A stretch of DNA of 64,000 nt from DASPWV01 sp046726375. Lineage in GTDB: Bacteria; Acidobacteriota; Vicinamibacteria; Vicinamibacterales; UBA2999. The notes below the pieces were generated by a model. The model was not told the origin of the DNA, did no database searches, and worked only from the letters and a program-made list of their open reading frames with translations. The position numbers and the translations under genes are program-made. This document shows, piece by piece, positions 9,002 to 18,317 of this stretch. Within the stretch, counting starts at the first letter, position 1. Every line of letters starts with the position of its first letter. The stretch lies in contig JBKPAJ010000062.1 in the NCBI GenBank assembly GCA_046726375.1, positions 1 to 64,000 on the forward strand, given 5' to 3'.

Positions 9002-11728
9002 TTACGTGAGCAGATCGGCTTTCCACAACCGCTCCCGCACGGAGGTGAAGAACGCCCAGGTCGCGAGCGCCACGGGAATCGCAATAACGAGGAAGGTCGC
9101 GCCCAGATACCACGCCGACGATTCGGTGGTTGCGGGGGCCACGAGCAGCAGATCGGCTACAAGAACGCCGACGGTCAACGTGGTGAGCCCCCAGCGCAGG
9201 ACGGCAATCGCGGACATGGCGAAGTACAGAAAACTCGTCGCGCCTTCGATCAGCGGTGTTCGGCTATCGAGCGCGTCGAGCAGACCGAAGATGAACGCAA
9301 ACACGATCGCGGCGGCCCACTGATTGCGCAGGAGAACGCGAAGCAGAAACAACAAAAAGAAGACGAAGAGCGCGTTGCGGACGGCATAAAGCGCATGCAT
9401 CACGATCTCACCGGCAGAACTTCTCAAGCCAAGCAGCAGTTCGAGTGGCGGCCAACCGGCTTGATCGGTCCACAGAATCGTGCTCCTGACCAGCAGCGCA
9501 GTGGCCACACCCAGCGCGACGCCAAACAGAACGTCGCGTCCCACGATAGGATCGCGAACGCGTCCGCCGAGCACCGTGGTCCACGACACGAGCGTCTGGG
9601 GCCAGTAACGCCGCACGAACGGTTCGAGCGCGAGATAAGTAGACCAGAAGAGCGCGCCATAGAACACCGTCGTGACAATGGCGAGAAGAAAAATCCCGAG
9701 CATCGACGTGGAGGCGACGAAATGCGCCTGGCAGATCCAGAGCACCCACAGAGCGGCCACGATTGACGTGGCGAGCTGCAAGGCGCCGCGCTGGTCACCT
9801 CGCCGCTCGCGCAGGTTCTTGCGCGCGAGCAGCGTGCCGCCGATCACCACCGTGAGCGCGAGAGCGAAGATGACGACAAGCATCGCGGTCTCGCCGTCGC
9901 TGCTGTTGGTGGCCATCCGCCACGGCTTCGTCCAGGGACCGATCAGGTGAAACGCGACCGGCCGGCCGTCGAGCGACGCGCCTTCGATGCGCAACGGCAA
10001 CATCGTGCCGGGCCACGTGCCGGTCCACGCGATACGCGCATCAGCAGCCGCGAGCCAGTGCCACTCTGGCGTCGCCGGCTGCAACGACGCCGCGTCGAGA
10101 CCCGCCATCTTGAGCAGCATGGTCCAGTCCACGGTCACAGATTGTTCTGTCGCTTGCTGAACCTGCGGCGGAATCGCTTCCAGCGCAGTCAGGAATCCTT
10201 GATGATCGAGCGTGAGCTGGATCTGATTCGAGTAGATTGGCGGGGGGTCAAGCGCGTCGACGAGACCTGGCGTCAGCAGATCGTGATGAAACTGGAACCC
10301 AATCATCGCGAACGGGCTTCGCCGATATCGGAAGACGAGCGGGGACGGTCGCTGTGATAGAAGCGCACGCCACGGCAACGCGTTGCGCGAATCGCGACTG
10401 AAATCGATCAACGAGTCGTCCCAGCCAAACCAGTAGGCTTCGTCCTGCGGGCGGTCGGCGTAGCCGATCTGGCGCAGCGCGTCCCGCGCTTTTTGCGCGA
10501 GGACGTCGGCGTTGTATTCCGGTCGCAGACCTTCGAGCGGGCTCGTGCGCAGCGCCATCCCGTACGAAGCAGCGACGCCAAGCAGGATCGCAATGAAGAC
10601 CGGAACCGCCACGCGCCCACGCAGGCCGGCGCCTTCCCCCGCCGCCGCAACGATCTCGGGTGACGGGGTCTCGCCCGCCGCCAGCGCCGCGGCCAGCGGA
10701 TCGCCTCCAGGCAGCGCGGCTGACAGCGCCAGCGCCGTTGACGGACGCCGTGCGGGATCAGGATCGAGACAACGAAGCATCGCACGCTCGATGGCAGGAT
10801 CGAGCGCGGTCACGATCTCACTCGGCGGCGTGAGACGGCCGCCTTGATGCTGCTCGATCAACTCGTTGAGCGTGGTCGCACTGAACACCCGCCGTCCCGT
10901 GAACAACTCGTAGAGCACGAGGCCAAGCGCGTAGATGTCGCTGCGCGCGGTGACCTCGCGCCCGAGGAGCTGCTCCGGCGCCATGTACGCCGGCGTGCCG
11001 GCGCGAATGTTGTCGACCGATCCCGCTGCGGCAAGGCCGAAATCCATCAGGCGGACCTTGCCGGTGTCGTCGAGCATCACGTTTGCGGGTTTCAAGTCGC
11101 GGTGAACGACACCGCGCTCGTGCGCCGCGGCAAGACCGGCGCACAGCTGCCGCGCGATCTCGGTGGCTTTGTCTTCCGGAAACCTGCCGATGCGCCGCAG
11201 CGAGGTCGAGAGATCCTCGCCAGCGACAAATTCCATCGAAAGAAAAAGGCGACCGTCGACTTCGCCGATGTCGTACACGCGGCAGATGTTGGGATGTGAA
11301 ACCTGACGCGCGGTGCGCACTTCGTTGTGAAACTGCGCCAGGCGCACCGCGTCACTGCCAACGCTGTCGGGAAGGAACTTCAGTGCGACCGGCTGACCGA
11401 GGCGAAGGTCGTCAGCGCGATACACCTCGCCCATCCCACCGCGTCCGAGTAGACCGACGATCCGGTAGCGACCGTCGAGCACGGCGCCGGGCGGAAACCG
11501 GCCGTGGCTGATGGAATCGGAGGATGTCAGCCAGCCGCCCGAACTGGATTTGTGACCGGAAGGCGGCGATGGACGTGCCAGAGCGTCGGCCGCGGCCGCG
11601 GCCGCTGGCGCGAACGTCCGCTCTTCTAGCGCAGCCAGGGTCGCTTCGTCTGCATCCACCGCCAAGCCGCAGGCGGCGCAGAATCGCGCTTGCGCAGGCA
11701 CTGTGGCGCCGCACCGAGGGCACGACAT
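9002..11728 (-). CDS. Ser/Thr protein kinase with N-terminal zinc ribbon and C-terminal membrane domain
   Basis: 908 residues. Order: a zinc ribbon CPRC...CAAC (residues 3-20), an Ala/Pro/Ser linker, then a complete PknB-type kinase (about 88-350) with GRGGMGEVYRA, catalytic Lys117, HRDLKPAN at 209-216, DFG at 229-231 and MAPEQ. A membrane helix near 375-395 leads to an extracytoplasmic domain of ~250 residues, then about ten C-terminal hydrophobic segments. The kinase is expected to be active because all catalytic residues are present. The C-terminal half resembles no family I can name. It would sit in the inner membrane and may sense an envelope signal. gatB lies upstream across a hairpin repeat. 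Confidence 0.88.
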   Translation of the reverse strand: MSCPRCGATVPAQARFCAACGLAVDADEATLAALEERTFAPAAAAAADALARPSPPSGHKSSSGGWLTSSDSISHGRFPPGAVLDGRYRIVGLLGRGGMGEVYRADDLRLGQPVALKFLPDSVGSDAVRLAQFHNEVRTARQVSHPNICRVYDIGEVDGRLFLSMEFVAGEDLSTSLRRIGRFPEDKATEIARQLCAGLAAAHERGVVHRDLKPANVMLDDTGKVRLMDFGLAAAGSVDNIRAGTPAYMAPEQLLGREVTARSDIYALGLVLYELFTGRRVFSATTLNELIEQHQGGRLTPPSEIVTALDPAIERAMLRCLDPDPARRPSTALALSAALPGGDPLAAALAAGETPSPEIVAAAGEGAGLRGRVAVPVFIAILLGVAASYGMALRTSPLEGLRPEYNADVLAQKARDALRQIGYADRPQDEAYWFGWDDSLIDFSRDSRNALPWRALLSQRPSPLVFRYRRSPFAMIGFQFHHDLLTPGLVDALDPPPIYSNQIQLTLDHQGFLTALEAIPPQVQQATEQSVTVDWTMLLKMAGLDAASLQPATPEWHWLAAADARIAWTGTWPGTMLPLRIEGASLDGRPVAFHLIGPWTKPWRMATNSSDGETAMLVVIFALALTVVIGGTLLARKNLRERRGDQRGALQLATSIVAALWVLWICQAHFVASTSMLGIFLLAIVTTVFYGALFWSTYLALEPFVRRYWPQTLVSWTTVLGGRVRDPIVGRDVLFGVALGVATALLVRSTILWTDQAGWPPLELLLGLRSSAGEIVMHALYAVRNALFVFFLLFLLRVLLRNQWAAAIVFAFIFGLLDALDSRTPLIEGATSFLYFAMSAIAVLRWGLTTLTVGVLVADLLLVAPATTESSAWYLGATFLVIAIPVALATWAFFTSVRERLWKADLLT

Positions 11729-11747
11729 CGGGAGATTCTATGGGAAA

Positions 11748-11824
11748 GTTACAAGTTCAAAGTTCAAAGTTCAAAGTGAAGAACGCTCCAACTAACTTTG
11801 AACTTTGAACTTTGAACTTGTAAC
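11748..11824. repeat. AGTTCAA heptamer repeat folded on a perfect 30 bp inverted copy
   Basis: Left arm 11748-11777 and right arm 11795-11824 are exact reverse complements over 30 bases, each with three tandem AGTTCAA heptamers, separated by a 17 base loop. The element fills most of the gap between the gatB stop (11827) and the kinase start (11728). The same heptamer recurs at 13282-13386 and 21739-21877. There is no U-tract typical of an intrinsic terminator, but the stem would be very stable in RNA. Confidence 0.9.
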
Positions 11825-11826
11825 TG

Positions 11827-13275
<1,449 letters not shown>

Positions 13276-13281
13276 CGTGGT

Positions 13282-13386
13282 CAGTTCAAAGTTCAAAGTT
13301 CAAAGTTCAAAGTGAGTTTTAAAGTTCAAATTGGGAACTCAAAAACTTCTCAACTAACTTTGAACTTTGAACTTTGAACTTGTAAC
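13282..13386. repeat. AGTTCAA heptamer repeat, second locus
   Basis: Four tandem AGTTCAA units (about 13283-13313), a degenerate middle, then the inverted arm at 13357-13386, which is identical to the right arm of the 11.8 kb copy (30 bases). It fills the whole space between the pckA stop (13387) and the gatB start (13275), so the gatB leader consists of this hairpin. Confidence 0.88.
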
Positions 13387-14985
13387 TTACACCTGCGGTC
13401 CCGCCTTTATCACCGCAGGATCCACGTCCGCTTCAAACGTCTTGAAGTTCTCGATGAACATCGACGCCAGCTTTCGCGCCTGCGCGTCGTAGGCATCCTT
13501 CTCGGACCACGTGCTGCGTGGATCGAGCACTTCGGTCGGGACGTCGAGGCAACTGCTCGGCACTTCGACATTGAAAATCGGGTGCCGCTGATAACCGACA
13601 TCGTCGAGCGTGCCGTGCAAGGCCGCGGTGATCATCGCCCGCGTGTAAGCGATCTTCATCCGCGTGCCGACGCCGAAGGGCCCACCCGTCCACCCGGTGT
13701 TCACCAGCCACACGCGTGCGCCGTGGCGCGCGATGCGCTCGCCCAGTCCGCGCGCATACACATTCGGATTCAGCGGCAGGAACGGCGCGCCAAAGCACGT
13801 ACTGAACGTTGCAGTGGGATCCTTGACGCCCTTCTCTGTGCCCGCGACCTTGGCGGTGTATCCGGACAAGAAGTGATACATCGCGCCTTCCGGCGAAAGC
13901 CGCGCAATCGGGGGCAGCACGCCAAACGCATCGGCTGTGAGCATCACGATATTTCGCGGATGGCCGCCCATGCCCGATGGCACCGAGTTGTCGATGAAAT
14001 CGATTGGATAGGCGCCGCGCGTGTTCTCCGTCAGAGACGCATCGTCGAAATCGAGCTCCCGTGTTTCGGGGTCCATGACCACGTTCTCGAGCACGGTGCC
14101 GAAACGCCGCGTCGCTTCGAAAATCTGCGGCTCCGCTTCCTGCGAGAGTCGAATCATCTTCGCGTAACAGCCGCCTTCGAAATTGAAGACGCCGTGATCG
14201 CTCCAGCCGTGTTCGTCGTCGCCAATCAGACGCCGCTGCGGATCGGAGGACAACGTTGTCTTGCCCGTGCCCGACAAGCCGAAGAACAAGGCCGTGTCGC
14301 CGGCGGTCCCGATGTTGGCCGAGCAGTGCATCGACAGCACGTTCTTGAGCGGCAGGATGTAGTTGAGCACCGTGAAGATCGACTTCTTGTTCTCGCCCGC
14401 GTAGCTCGTGCCGGCGATCAGCACCTCGCGCGTGCCCAGATTCAGCACGATCCCGACCTCCGAACGCGTGCCGTGTTTCGCCGCGTCGGTCTTGAAGCCC
14501 GGCGCCGTCAGCACCATGAACTGTGGCTCGAAACCAGTGAGGTCCTGCTGGGGCGGAACGATGAAGAGGTTGCGGACGAACAGGTTGTGCCAGGCAAGCT
14601 CCTGAACGAAACGCACGGGCAGGCGATATGACGGGTCTGCGCCCGCATACAAATCCTGCACGTAGAGCTCTTTCGACGACAGATACGCGAGCATGTCGCG
14701 CTTGAGCGTATCGAACTTCGGCTGCTCGATCGGTTTGTTCACCTTGCCCCAATGCACATGACCTTCGCTCGAGGGTTCTTTGACGAAAAATTTGTCATTC
14801 GGCGACCGGCCCGTGTGGGCGCCGGTCCCGCAAACCAGGGGCCCGTCTTTGGCGAGCTCACCTTCGCCACGCCGGACGGCGTGTTCGTAAAGCGCCGCGG
14901 CGGACAGATTCCAATGAATCGGGCCGGACGTCCGCAAGCCGTGCTGCTCCAAGCCGCGCGCGTGTCCTGCCTGCACGATGCTCAT
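13387..14985 (-). CDS. pckA: Phosphoenolpyruvate carboxykinase (ATP)
   Basis: Catalyses oxaloacetate + ATP to PEP + CO2, the first committed step of gluconeogenesis. 532 residues, the usual length. Seen: the substrate Arg block GAHTGRSPNDKF, the phosphate-binding loop GLSGTGKTTLS near residue 240 followed by the metal site GDDEHGW, FNFEGGCYAK, and the adenine-binding region with NTGWTGGPFGVG. Start ATG 14985 is preceded by GGGAG at good spacing. It reads divergently from the ECF sigma gene, with a promoter candidate in the 136 base gap. A heptamer hairpin follows its stop directly and separates it from gatB. Confidence 0.96.
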   Translation of the reverse strand: MSIVQAGHARGLEQHGLRTSGPIHWNLSAAALYEHAVRRGEGELAKDGPLVCGTGAHTGRSPNDKFFVKEPSSEGHVHWGKVNKPIEQPKFDTLKRDMLAYLSSKELYVQDLYAGADPSYRLPVRFVQELAWHNLFVRNLFIVPPQQDLTGFEPQFMVLTAPGFKTDAAKHGTRSEVGIVLNLGTREVLIAGTSYAGENKKSIFTVLNYILPLKNVLSMHCSANIGTAGDTALFFGLSGTGKTTLSSDPQRRLIGDDEHGWSDHGVFNFEGGCYAKMIRLSQEAEPQIFEATRRFGTVLENVVMDPETRELDFDDASLTENTRGAYPIDFIDNSVPSGMGGHPRNIVMLTADAFGVLPPIARLSPEGAMYHFLSGYTAKVAGTEKGVKDPTATFSTCFGAPFLPLNPNVYARGLGERIARHGARVWLVNTGWTGGPFGVGTRMKIAYTRAMITAALHGTLDDVGYQRHPIFNVEVPSSCLDVPTEVLDPRSTWSEKDAYDAQARKLASMFIENFKTFEADVDPAVIKAGPQV

Positions 14986-15021
14986 TGATTACTCCCGAGG
15001 GGACCGCCAAATAATTGCTAG

Positions 15022-15051
15022 ATCGTACCGGCTGGAATCGCGCTAAGTCAA
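15022..15051 (-). promoter_or_regulatory. Candidate pckA promoter
   Basis: On the minus strand: TTGACT (15051-15046), an 18 bp spacer, TACGAT (15027-15022), about 37 bases before the pckA ATG. The match is moderate. The divergent sigma-factor promoter must share the same short gap; TTACAAT near 15080 is a weak -10 candidate for it without a good -35. Confidence 0.4.
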
Positions 15052-15121
15052 TATCGCAGACCGATTTGCCTCGATCCTGTTACAATCGCGGTAAACACCC
15101 CGCAGCTCGACCCCGTAAGTC

Positions 15122-15775
15122 ATGTCAGGACGCCCGATCGCCGAAGCCGAAACCCGAGCCCCGCGCCGCGTCGCCGAGACGTCGCTGTCCACCGCGTCGG
15201 TTTTAGCGGCCGAAATCAAGGCCCTGGTCGCCGCCGGCGAGCGCGACGCCGCGCGGGAGCGATTTGGCGCGCTCGTCGCGCTGCTTCAGCGGCGCGGATT
15301 GCGCATTGCGTATCACTATTTGCGCGATGCCGCCGACGCCGACGAAGTCGTGCAGGACGCCTTTGTCAAGGTGTTCCTTCACATCGAGCAGTATCGCGAA
15401 GAGCTGCCGTTCGATGTGTGGTTCATGCGGATCCTCGTCAACACGTCGCTCGACCGGCTGAAAAGCCGCGGGCGGCAGCAGCGATGGATTACGGGACCGA
15501 GCGAGGATTCACTCGACGCGCGTCCGGTGGAACAGGCGGCCGACGATCATCCCTCGAGCGAGCATCAGCTGCTCGCGAAGGAGCGTTGGCAGCAAGTCGT
15601 CAAGGCGGTGGCCGCGCTGCCCGATCGGCAGAAGCTGGTGTTTACGCTCTCGCACATCGACGAGCGGACCGCAGCCGAGATCAGCGAGGCAACCGGTATG
15701 AGTCCGGCAACGGTGCGTGTGCACCTGTTCCGGGCCATTCGCAAGCTCAGAATGGTCTTGGGAGTAGAGAAATGA
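15122..15775 (+). CDS. ECF-family RNA polymerase sigma factor
   Basis: 217 residues. Sigma region 2 is seen as RIAYHYLRDAADADEVVQDAFVKVF with the promoter-melting helix DVWFMRILVNTSLDRLKSR. An acidic linker follows, then region 4 with LPDRQKLVFTLSHIDERTAAEIS and a helix-turn-helix ATGMSPATVRVHLFRAIRKL. About 40 extra residues precede region 2. The stop overlaps the next gene start (ATGA), so the anti-sigma factor is translated in step with it. The genes it controls are not identifiable from the window; its own operon is the first candidate. Confidence 0.93.
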   Translation: MSGRPIAEAETRAPRRVAETSLSTASVLAAEIKALVAAGERDAARERFGALVALLQRRGLRIAYHYLRDAADADEVVQDAFVKVFLHIEQYREELPFDVWFMRILVNTSLDRLKSRGRQQRWITGPSEDSLDARPVEQAADDHPSSEHQLLAKERWQQVVKAVAALPDRQKLVFTLSHIDERTAAEISEATGMSPATVRVHLFRAIRKLRMVLGVEK

Positions 15776-16404
15776 CCGTACGCGGATCCTGCGTGCCTTT
15801 CGATCGCTTGACGGCACTGGCGCTCACCGCCCGGGCGCCGGAAAGCGATTACGAGCGTCAACTGCTCGTGCATGTTGGCGGCTGCGATCGGTGCGCCGCG
15901 ACACTCGCAAGGCTCACGGCGGACGTGGACGCGATGCGCGACGAAGCGTGGCAGGAAGCGGATGCCCTCTTCGACGAGTCGGCGCTCGAGACTCAGCGCA
16001 CGCGCATTCTCGACCGGCTCGCGCACCTCGGACAGGCCGCTCGTGTGCTGCGCTTCCCTGCTCGTTCGCGCGAAGCGGCCATGCCGGTGTCGCCGATCAG
16101 CCGCCGTTGGATCAGCGTCGCCGCCGCGGCCGGCCTCATCATCGGCCTCGTCGCGGGACAGGTGATCCACTTCGTGCCGTGGGATACGGGCTTGCACCGC
16201 AGCACGCTTCAACAGCCGACAACGCGCGCCGCGCCGCGCGGAGCGTCGGGGCCGATCATCGTGCAGGCGAGCTCCACTCTCGCGGGCACGGACGATGACC
16301 TGCTCGACGAAATCGATCAGGCGATGGAGCTGCGCCGCGCTGCGTCGATCCGCGCGCTCGACGCGTATACCCCGCGGGTCGGCGACCTGGTCGAGATTCA
16401 TTAG
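15772..16404 (+). CDS. Membrane anti-sigma factor with zinc-binding (ZAS) motif
   Basis: 210 residues starting at ATG 15772 within the sigma-factor stop. The N-terminal cytoplasmic part has His34-x3-Cys38-x2-Cys41 (HVGGCDRC), the zinc-binding anti-sigma signature. Acidic helices follow, then one membrane helix at about 111-132 (ISVAAAAGLIIGLVAGQVI) and a periplasmic tail of ~75 residues without a recognised domain. It should hold the upstream ECF sigma factor at the membrane until a signal releases it. Its TAG stop shares a base with the ispH GTG start. Confidence 0.85.
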   Translation: MTVRGSCVPFDRLTALALTARAPESDYERQLLVHVGGCDRCAATLARLTADVDAMRDEAWQEADALFDESALETQRTRILDRLAHLGQAARVLRFPARSREAAMPVSPISRRWISVAAAAGLIIGLVAGQVIHFVPWDTGLHRSTLQQPTTRAAPRGASGPIIVQASSTLAGTDDDLLDEIDQAMELRRAASIRALDAYTPRVGDLVEIH

Positions 16405-17627
16405 TGCCGCCAGTTGTCTTCCGGAAGGGGCTCGACCTCAAGCACGAGGTGGCGGGCGTTCTTGCCGAGAGTTATCACAGCGCGCTCGTTCAACAGATCA
16501 AAGAGAGCGACTACCGCTACGAATCCGGGCGGCTGAGGATCCATCTCGCACGCGAGTTTGGCTTCTGCTACGGCGTGGATCGCGCGGTTGATTACGCCTA
16601 TCAGGCGCGCCGCAGATTTCCTGATCGCACGGTGTATCTCACCGGCGAAATCATCCACAACCCGCACGTCAACGATCAGCTGCGCGCGCAAGGTATTCGC
16701 TTTCTGAGCGATCCCGGCGAAAGCGAACGGACACTCGGCTCCGACGAGGTCGTCATTCTGCCGGCGTTCGGCGTGACGATCGACGAGCTGCAGCGGCTGA
16801 CGCGCGCGTCGTGCACGCTCGTCGACACGACCTGCGGCTCGGTTCTCAATGTGTGGAAGAACGTCACCCGCTACGCGCGCGACGGCTTCACCTCGATCAT
16901 TCACGGCAAATACTGGCACGAAGAAACCCGCGCCACCGCTTCACAGGCGCTGCAGGTCGAGGGCGGCCGCTACCTCGTCGTGCTCGACAAGGCGGAAGCC
17001 GGGATGGTGTGCGACTACATTCGCCAGTCATCGACGCCTGACGACAAGCGCCGCGCCGCGTTTCTCGATCGCTTTCACGACGCGTGCTCGCCCGGCTTCG
17101 ATCCCGATCGCGACCTGCAGCATGTCGGATGCGCGAATCAAACGACGATGCTCAGCTCGGAGTCGCTGGAAGTCGGCGAGATGTTCCGCGATGCGATGCG
17201 GGTGCGCTACGGCGAATCGGCGCTGACGGCGCGCTTCCGTGCCTTCGACACGATTTGCAGCGCGACGCAGGACCGGCAGGATGCGGTGATCGAGCTGCTC
17301 GACACGGTGGCGCTCGATTTGATGATCGTGATCGGGGGCTATAACAGCAGCAATACGTGCAACCTCGCCCGCATCTGCGCCGGCAAGGTGCCCACTTTCC
17401 ATGTCGCCGATCCCGACGGGCTCGTGTCCGAGACGGAGATTCGGCACCGTGATGTGTCGTCGAAGGCCGACACAATCAGCCGCGGGTGGATGCCCTCAGC
17501 TGGACCAGTCACGATTGGCCTGACATCGGGAGCGTCGACACCTGACAACCTTGTGGAGATTGTGGTTCGAAAGCTGGAGGCCTTTTGCCTGGCCGGGCTC
17601 AAGCCCAGCCCCTCTGCCGTCCCTTAG
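16404..17627 (+). CDS. ispH: 4-hydroxy-3-methylbut-2-enyl diphosphate reductase, long (plant/cyanobacterial) type
   Basis: Last enzyme of the MEP isoprenoid pathway; a [4Fe-4S] enzyme that makes IPP and DMAPP. 407 residues, longer than the ~315-residue E. coli form. It has the extra N-terminal segment of the plant/cyanobacterial type (FRKGLDLKHEVAGVLAESYH). The three cluster cysteines are seen in FGFCYGVDRA, TTCGSVLNVW and TICSAT, and the substrate loops in IIHNPHVNDQL, IHGKYWHEET and GGYNSSNTCNL. GTG 16404 overlaps the anti-sigma stop by one base (TAGTG), so translation is coupled to a sigma/anti-sigma unit, an unusual place for ispH. Confidence 0.93.
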   Translation: MPPVVFRKGLDLKHEVAGVLAESYHSALVQQIKESDYRYESGRLRIHLAREFGFCYGVDRAVDYAYQARRRFPDRTVYLTGEIIHNPHVNDQLRAQGIRFLSDPGESERTLGSDEVVILPAFGVTIDELQRLTRASCTLVDTTCGSVLNVWKNVTRYARDGFTSIIHGKYWHEETRATASQALQVEGGRYLVVLDKAEAGMVCDYIRQSSTPDDKRRAAFLDRFHDACSPGFDPDRDLQHVGCANQTTMLSSESLEVGEMFRDAMRVRYGESALTARFRAFDTICSATQDRQDAVIELLDTVALDLMIVIGGYNSSNTCNLARICAGKVPTFHVADPDGLVSETEIRHRDVSSKADTISRGWMPSAGPVTIGLTSGASTPDNLVEIVVRKLEAFCLAGLKPSPSAVP

Positions 17628-17836
17628 CGGGCGGGCTCGACTACCAATCGGACGGTCTCGCCGGCGTGAGCTTTCAGCCACGGATGCTCCGGCGAGCCGG
17701 GTCGAACCAGAATGAATAACGAAAGCCAACGCCGCATTCCTGCCCTCCGGGGTGCCGTCACTGCGAAAACGCCGCGGGTTGTAACGTCAGCCGTAAACAG
17801 GCCGTCCGGCGCCGTCGTAACCCCTTCGAAGCGCCC

Positions 17837-18295
17837 ATGAATATGTCCCGTAAGTTGTTTGTTTGTCTCACGTTGTCTTTGCTGGCCTTCGTCATCGGGG
17901 CGCCCGCGGCCGCGGCTCAGAGCTTCAAATGGTGGAAGGACGAACGCTTCGTCAAGGAGCTGGTGCTCACGCCTGATCAGAGCTCCCGGATCGAAGCCAT
18001 CTTCCAGGCTGTGCAGCCGGCGCTCCGTGCGCAGAAGCGCGCGCTCGATAAGCTCGAGGATGAACTCTCGAACATGATTCACGACGCCAAAGTGGACGAA
18101 CCCGAGCTCGAACAGTTCGTCGGCCGCGTCGAAGCTGCGCGCGCGGATTTGAGTAAAACCCGAACCCTCATGCTGGTGCGGATGCGCCGCATCCTCACCG
18201 CGGAGCAAAGCACGAAGCTGCATCAGCTCTTCGAGAAGGACGAAAAGCAGCATGGCCGCCCTCGTCCGCATGGCTCGGATCGGAAGCAGCGGTAA
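17837..18295 (+). CDS. Spy/CpxP-like periplasmic protein
   Basis: 152 residues with a clear signal peptide (LFVCLTLSLLAFVIGAPAAAAQ, cleavage after about residue 28). The mature part is helical with two LTxxQ-type motifs (LVLTPDQ and ILTAEQ) separated by about 80 residues, the signature of the Spy/CpxP and heavy-metal-sensor group of periplasmic chaperone-like proteins. It ends in a basic tail. The stop is 22 bases before the TolC start, and an RND pump follows, so an envelope-stress accessory role for the pump is a reasonable inference. The 209 base gap upstream holds nothing firm. Confidence 0.7.
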   Translation: MNMSRKLFVCLTLSLLAFVIGAPAAAAQSFKWWKDERFVKELVLTPDQSSRIEAIFQAVQPALRAQKRALDKLEDELSNMIHDAKVDEPELEQFVGRVEAARADLSKTRTLMLVRMRRILTAEQSTKLHQLFEKDEKQHGRPRPHGSDRKQR

Positions 18296-18317
18296 CTCCT
18301 TCAATTCGGAACGGAAT

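Noticed and set aside
13276..13296. Earlier ATG for gatB
   Set aside because: The added residues are encoded by the heptamer repeat, and GatB families begin near MSSYEAVIGLEIHAQL.
17624..17845. Protein-like minus-strand reading in the gap before the Spy-like gene (ends FILVRPGSPEHPWLKAHAGE)
   Set aside because: It reads plausibly but has no start signal, no recognised family and continues antisense into the next gene. It may be a 3' remnant, but not strong enough to annotate.
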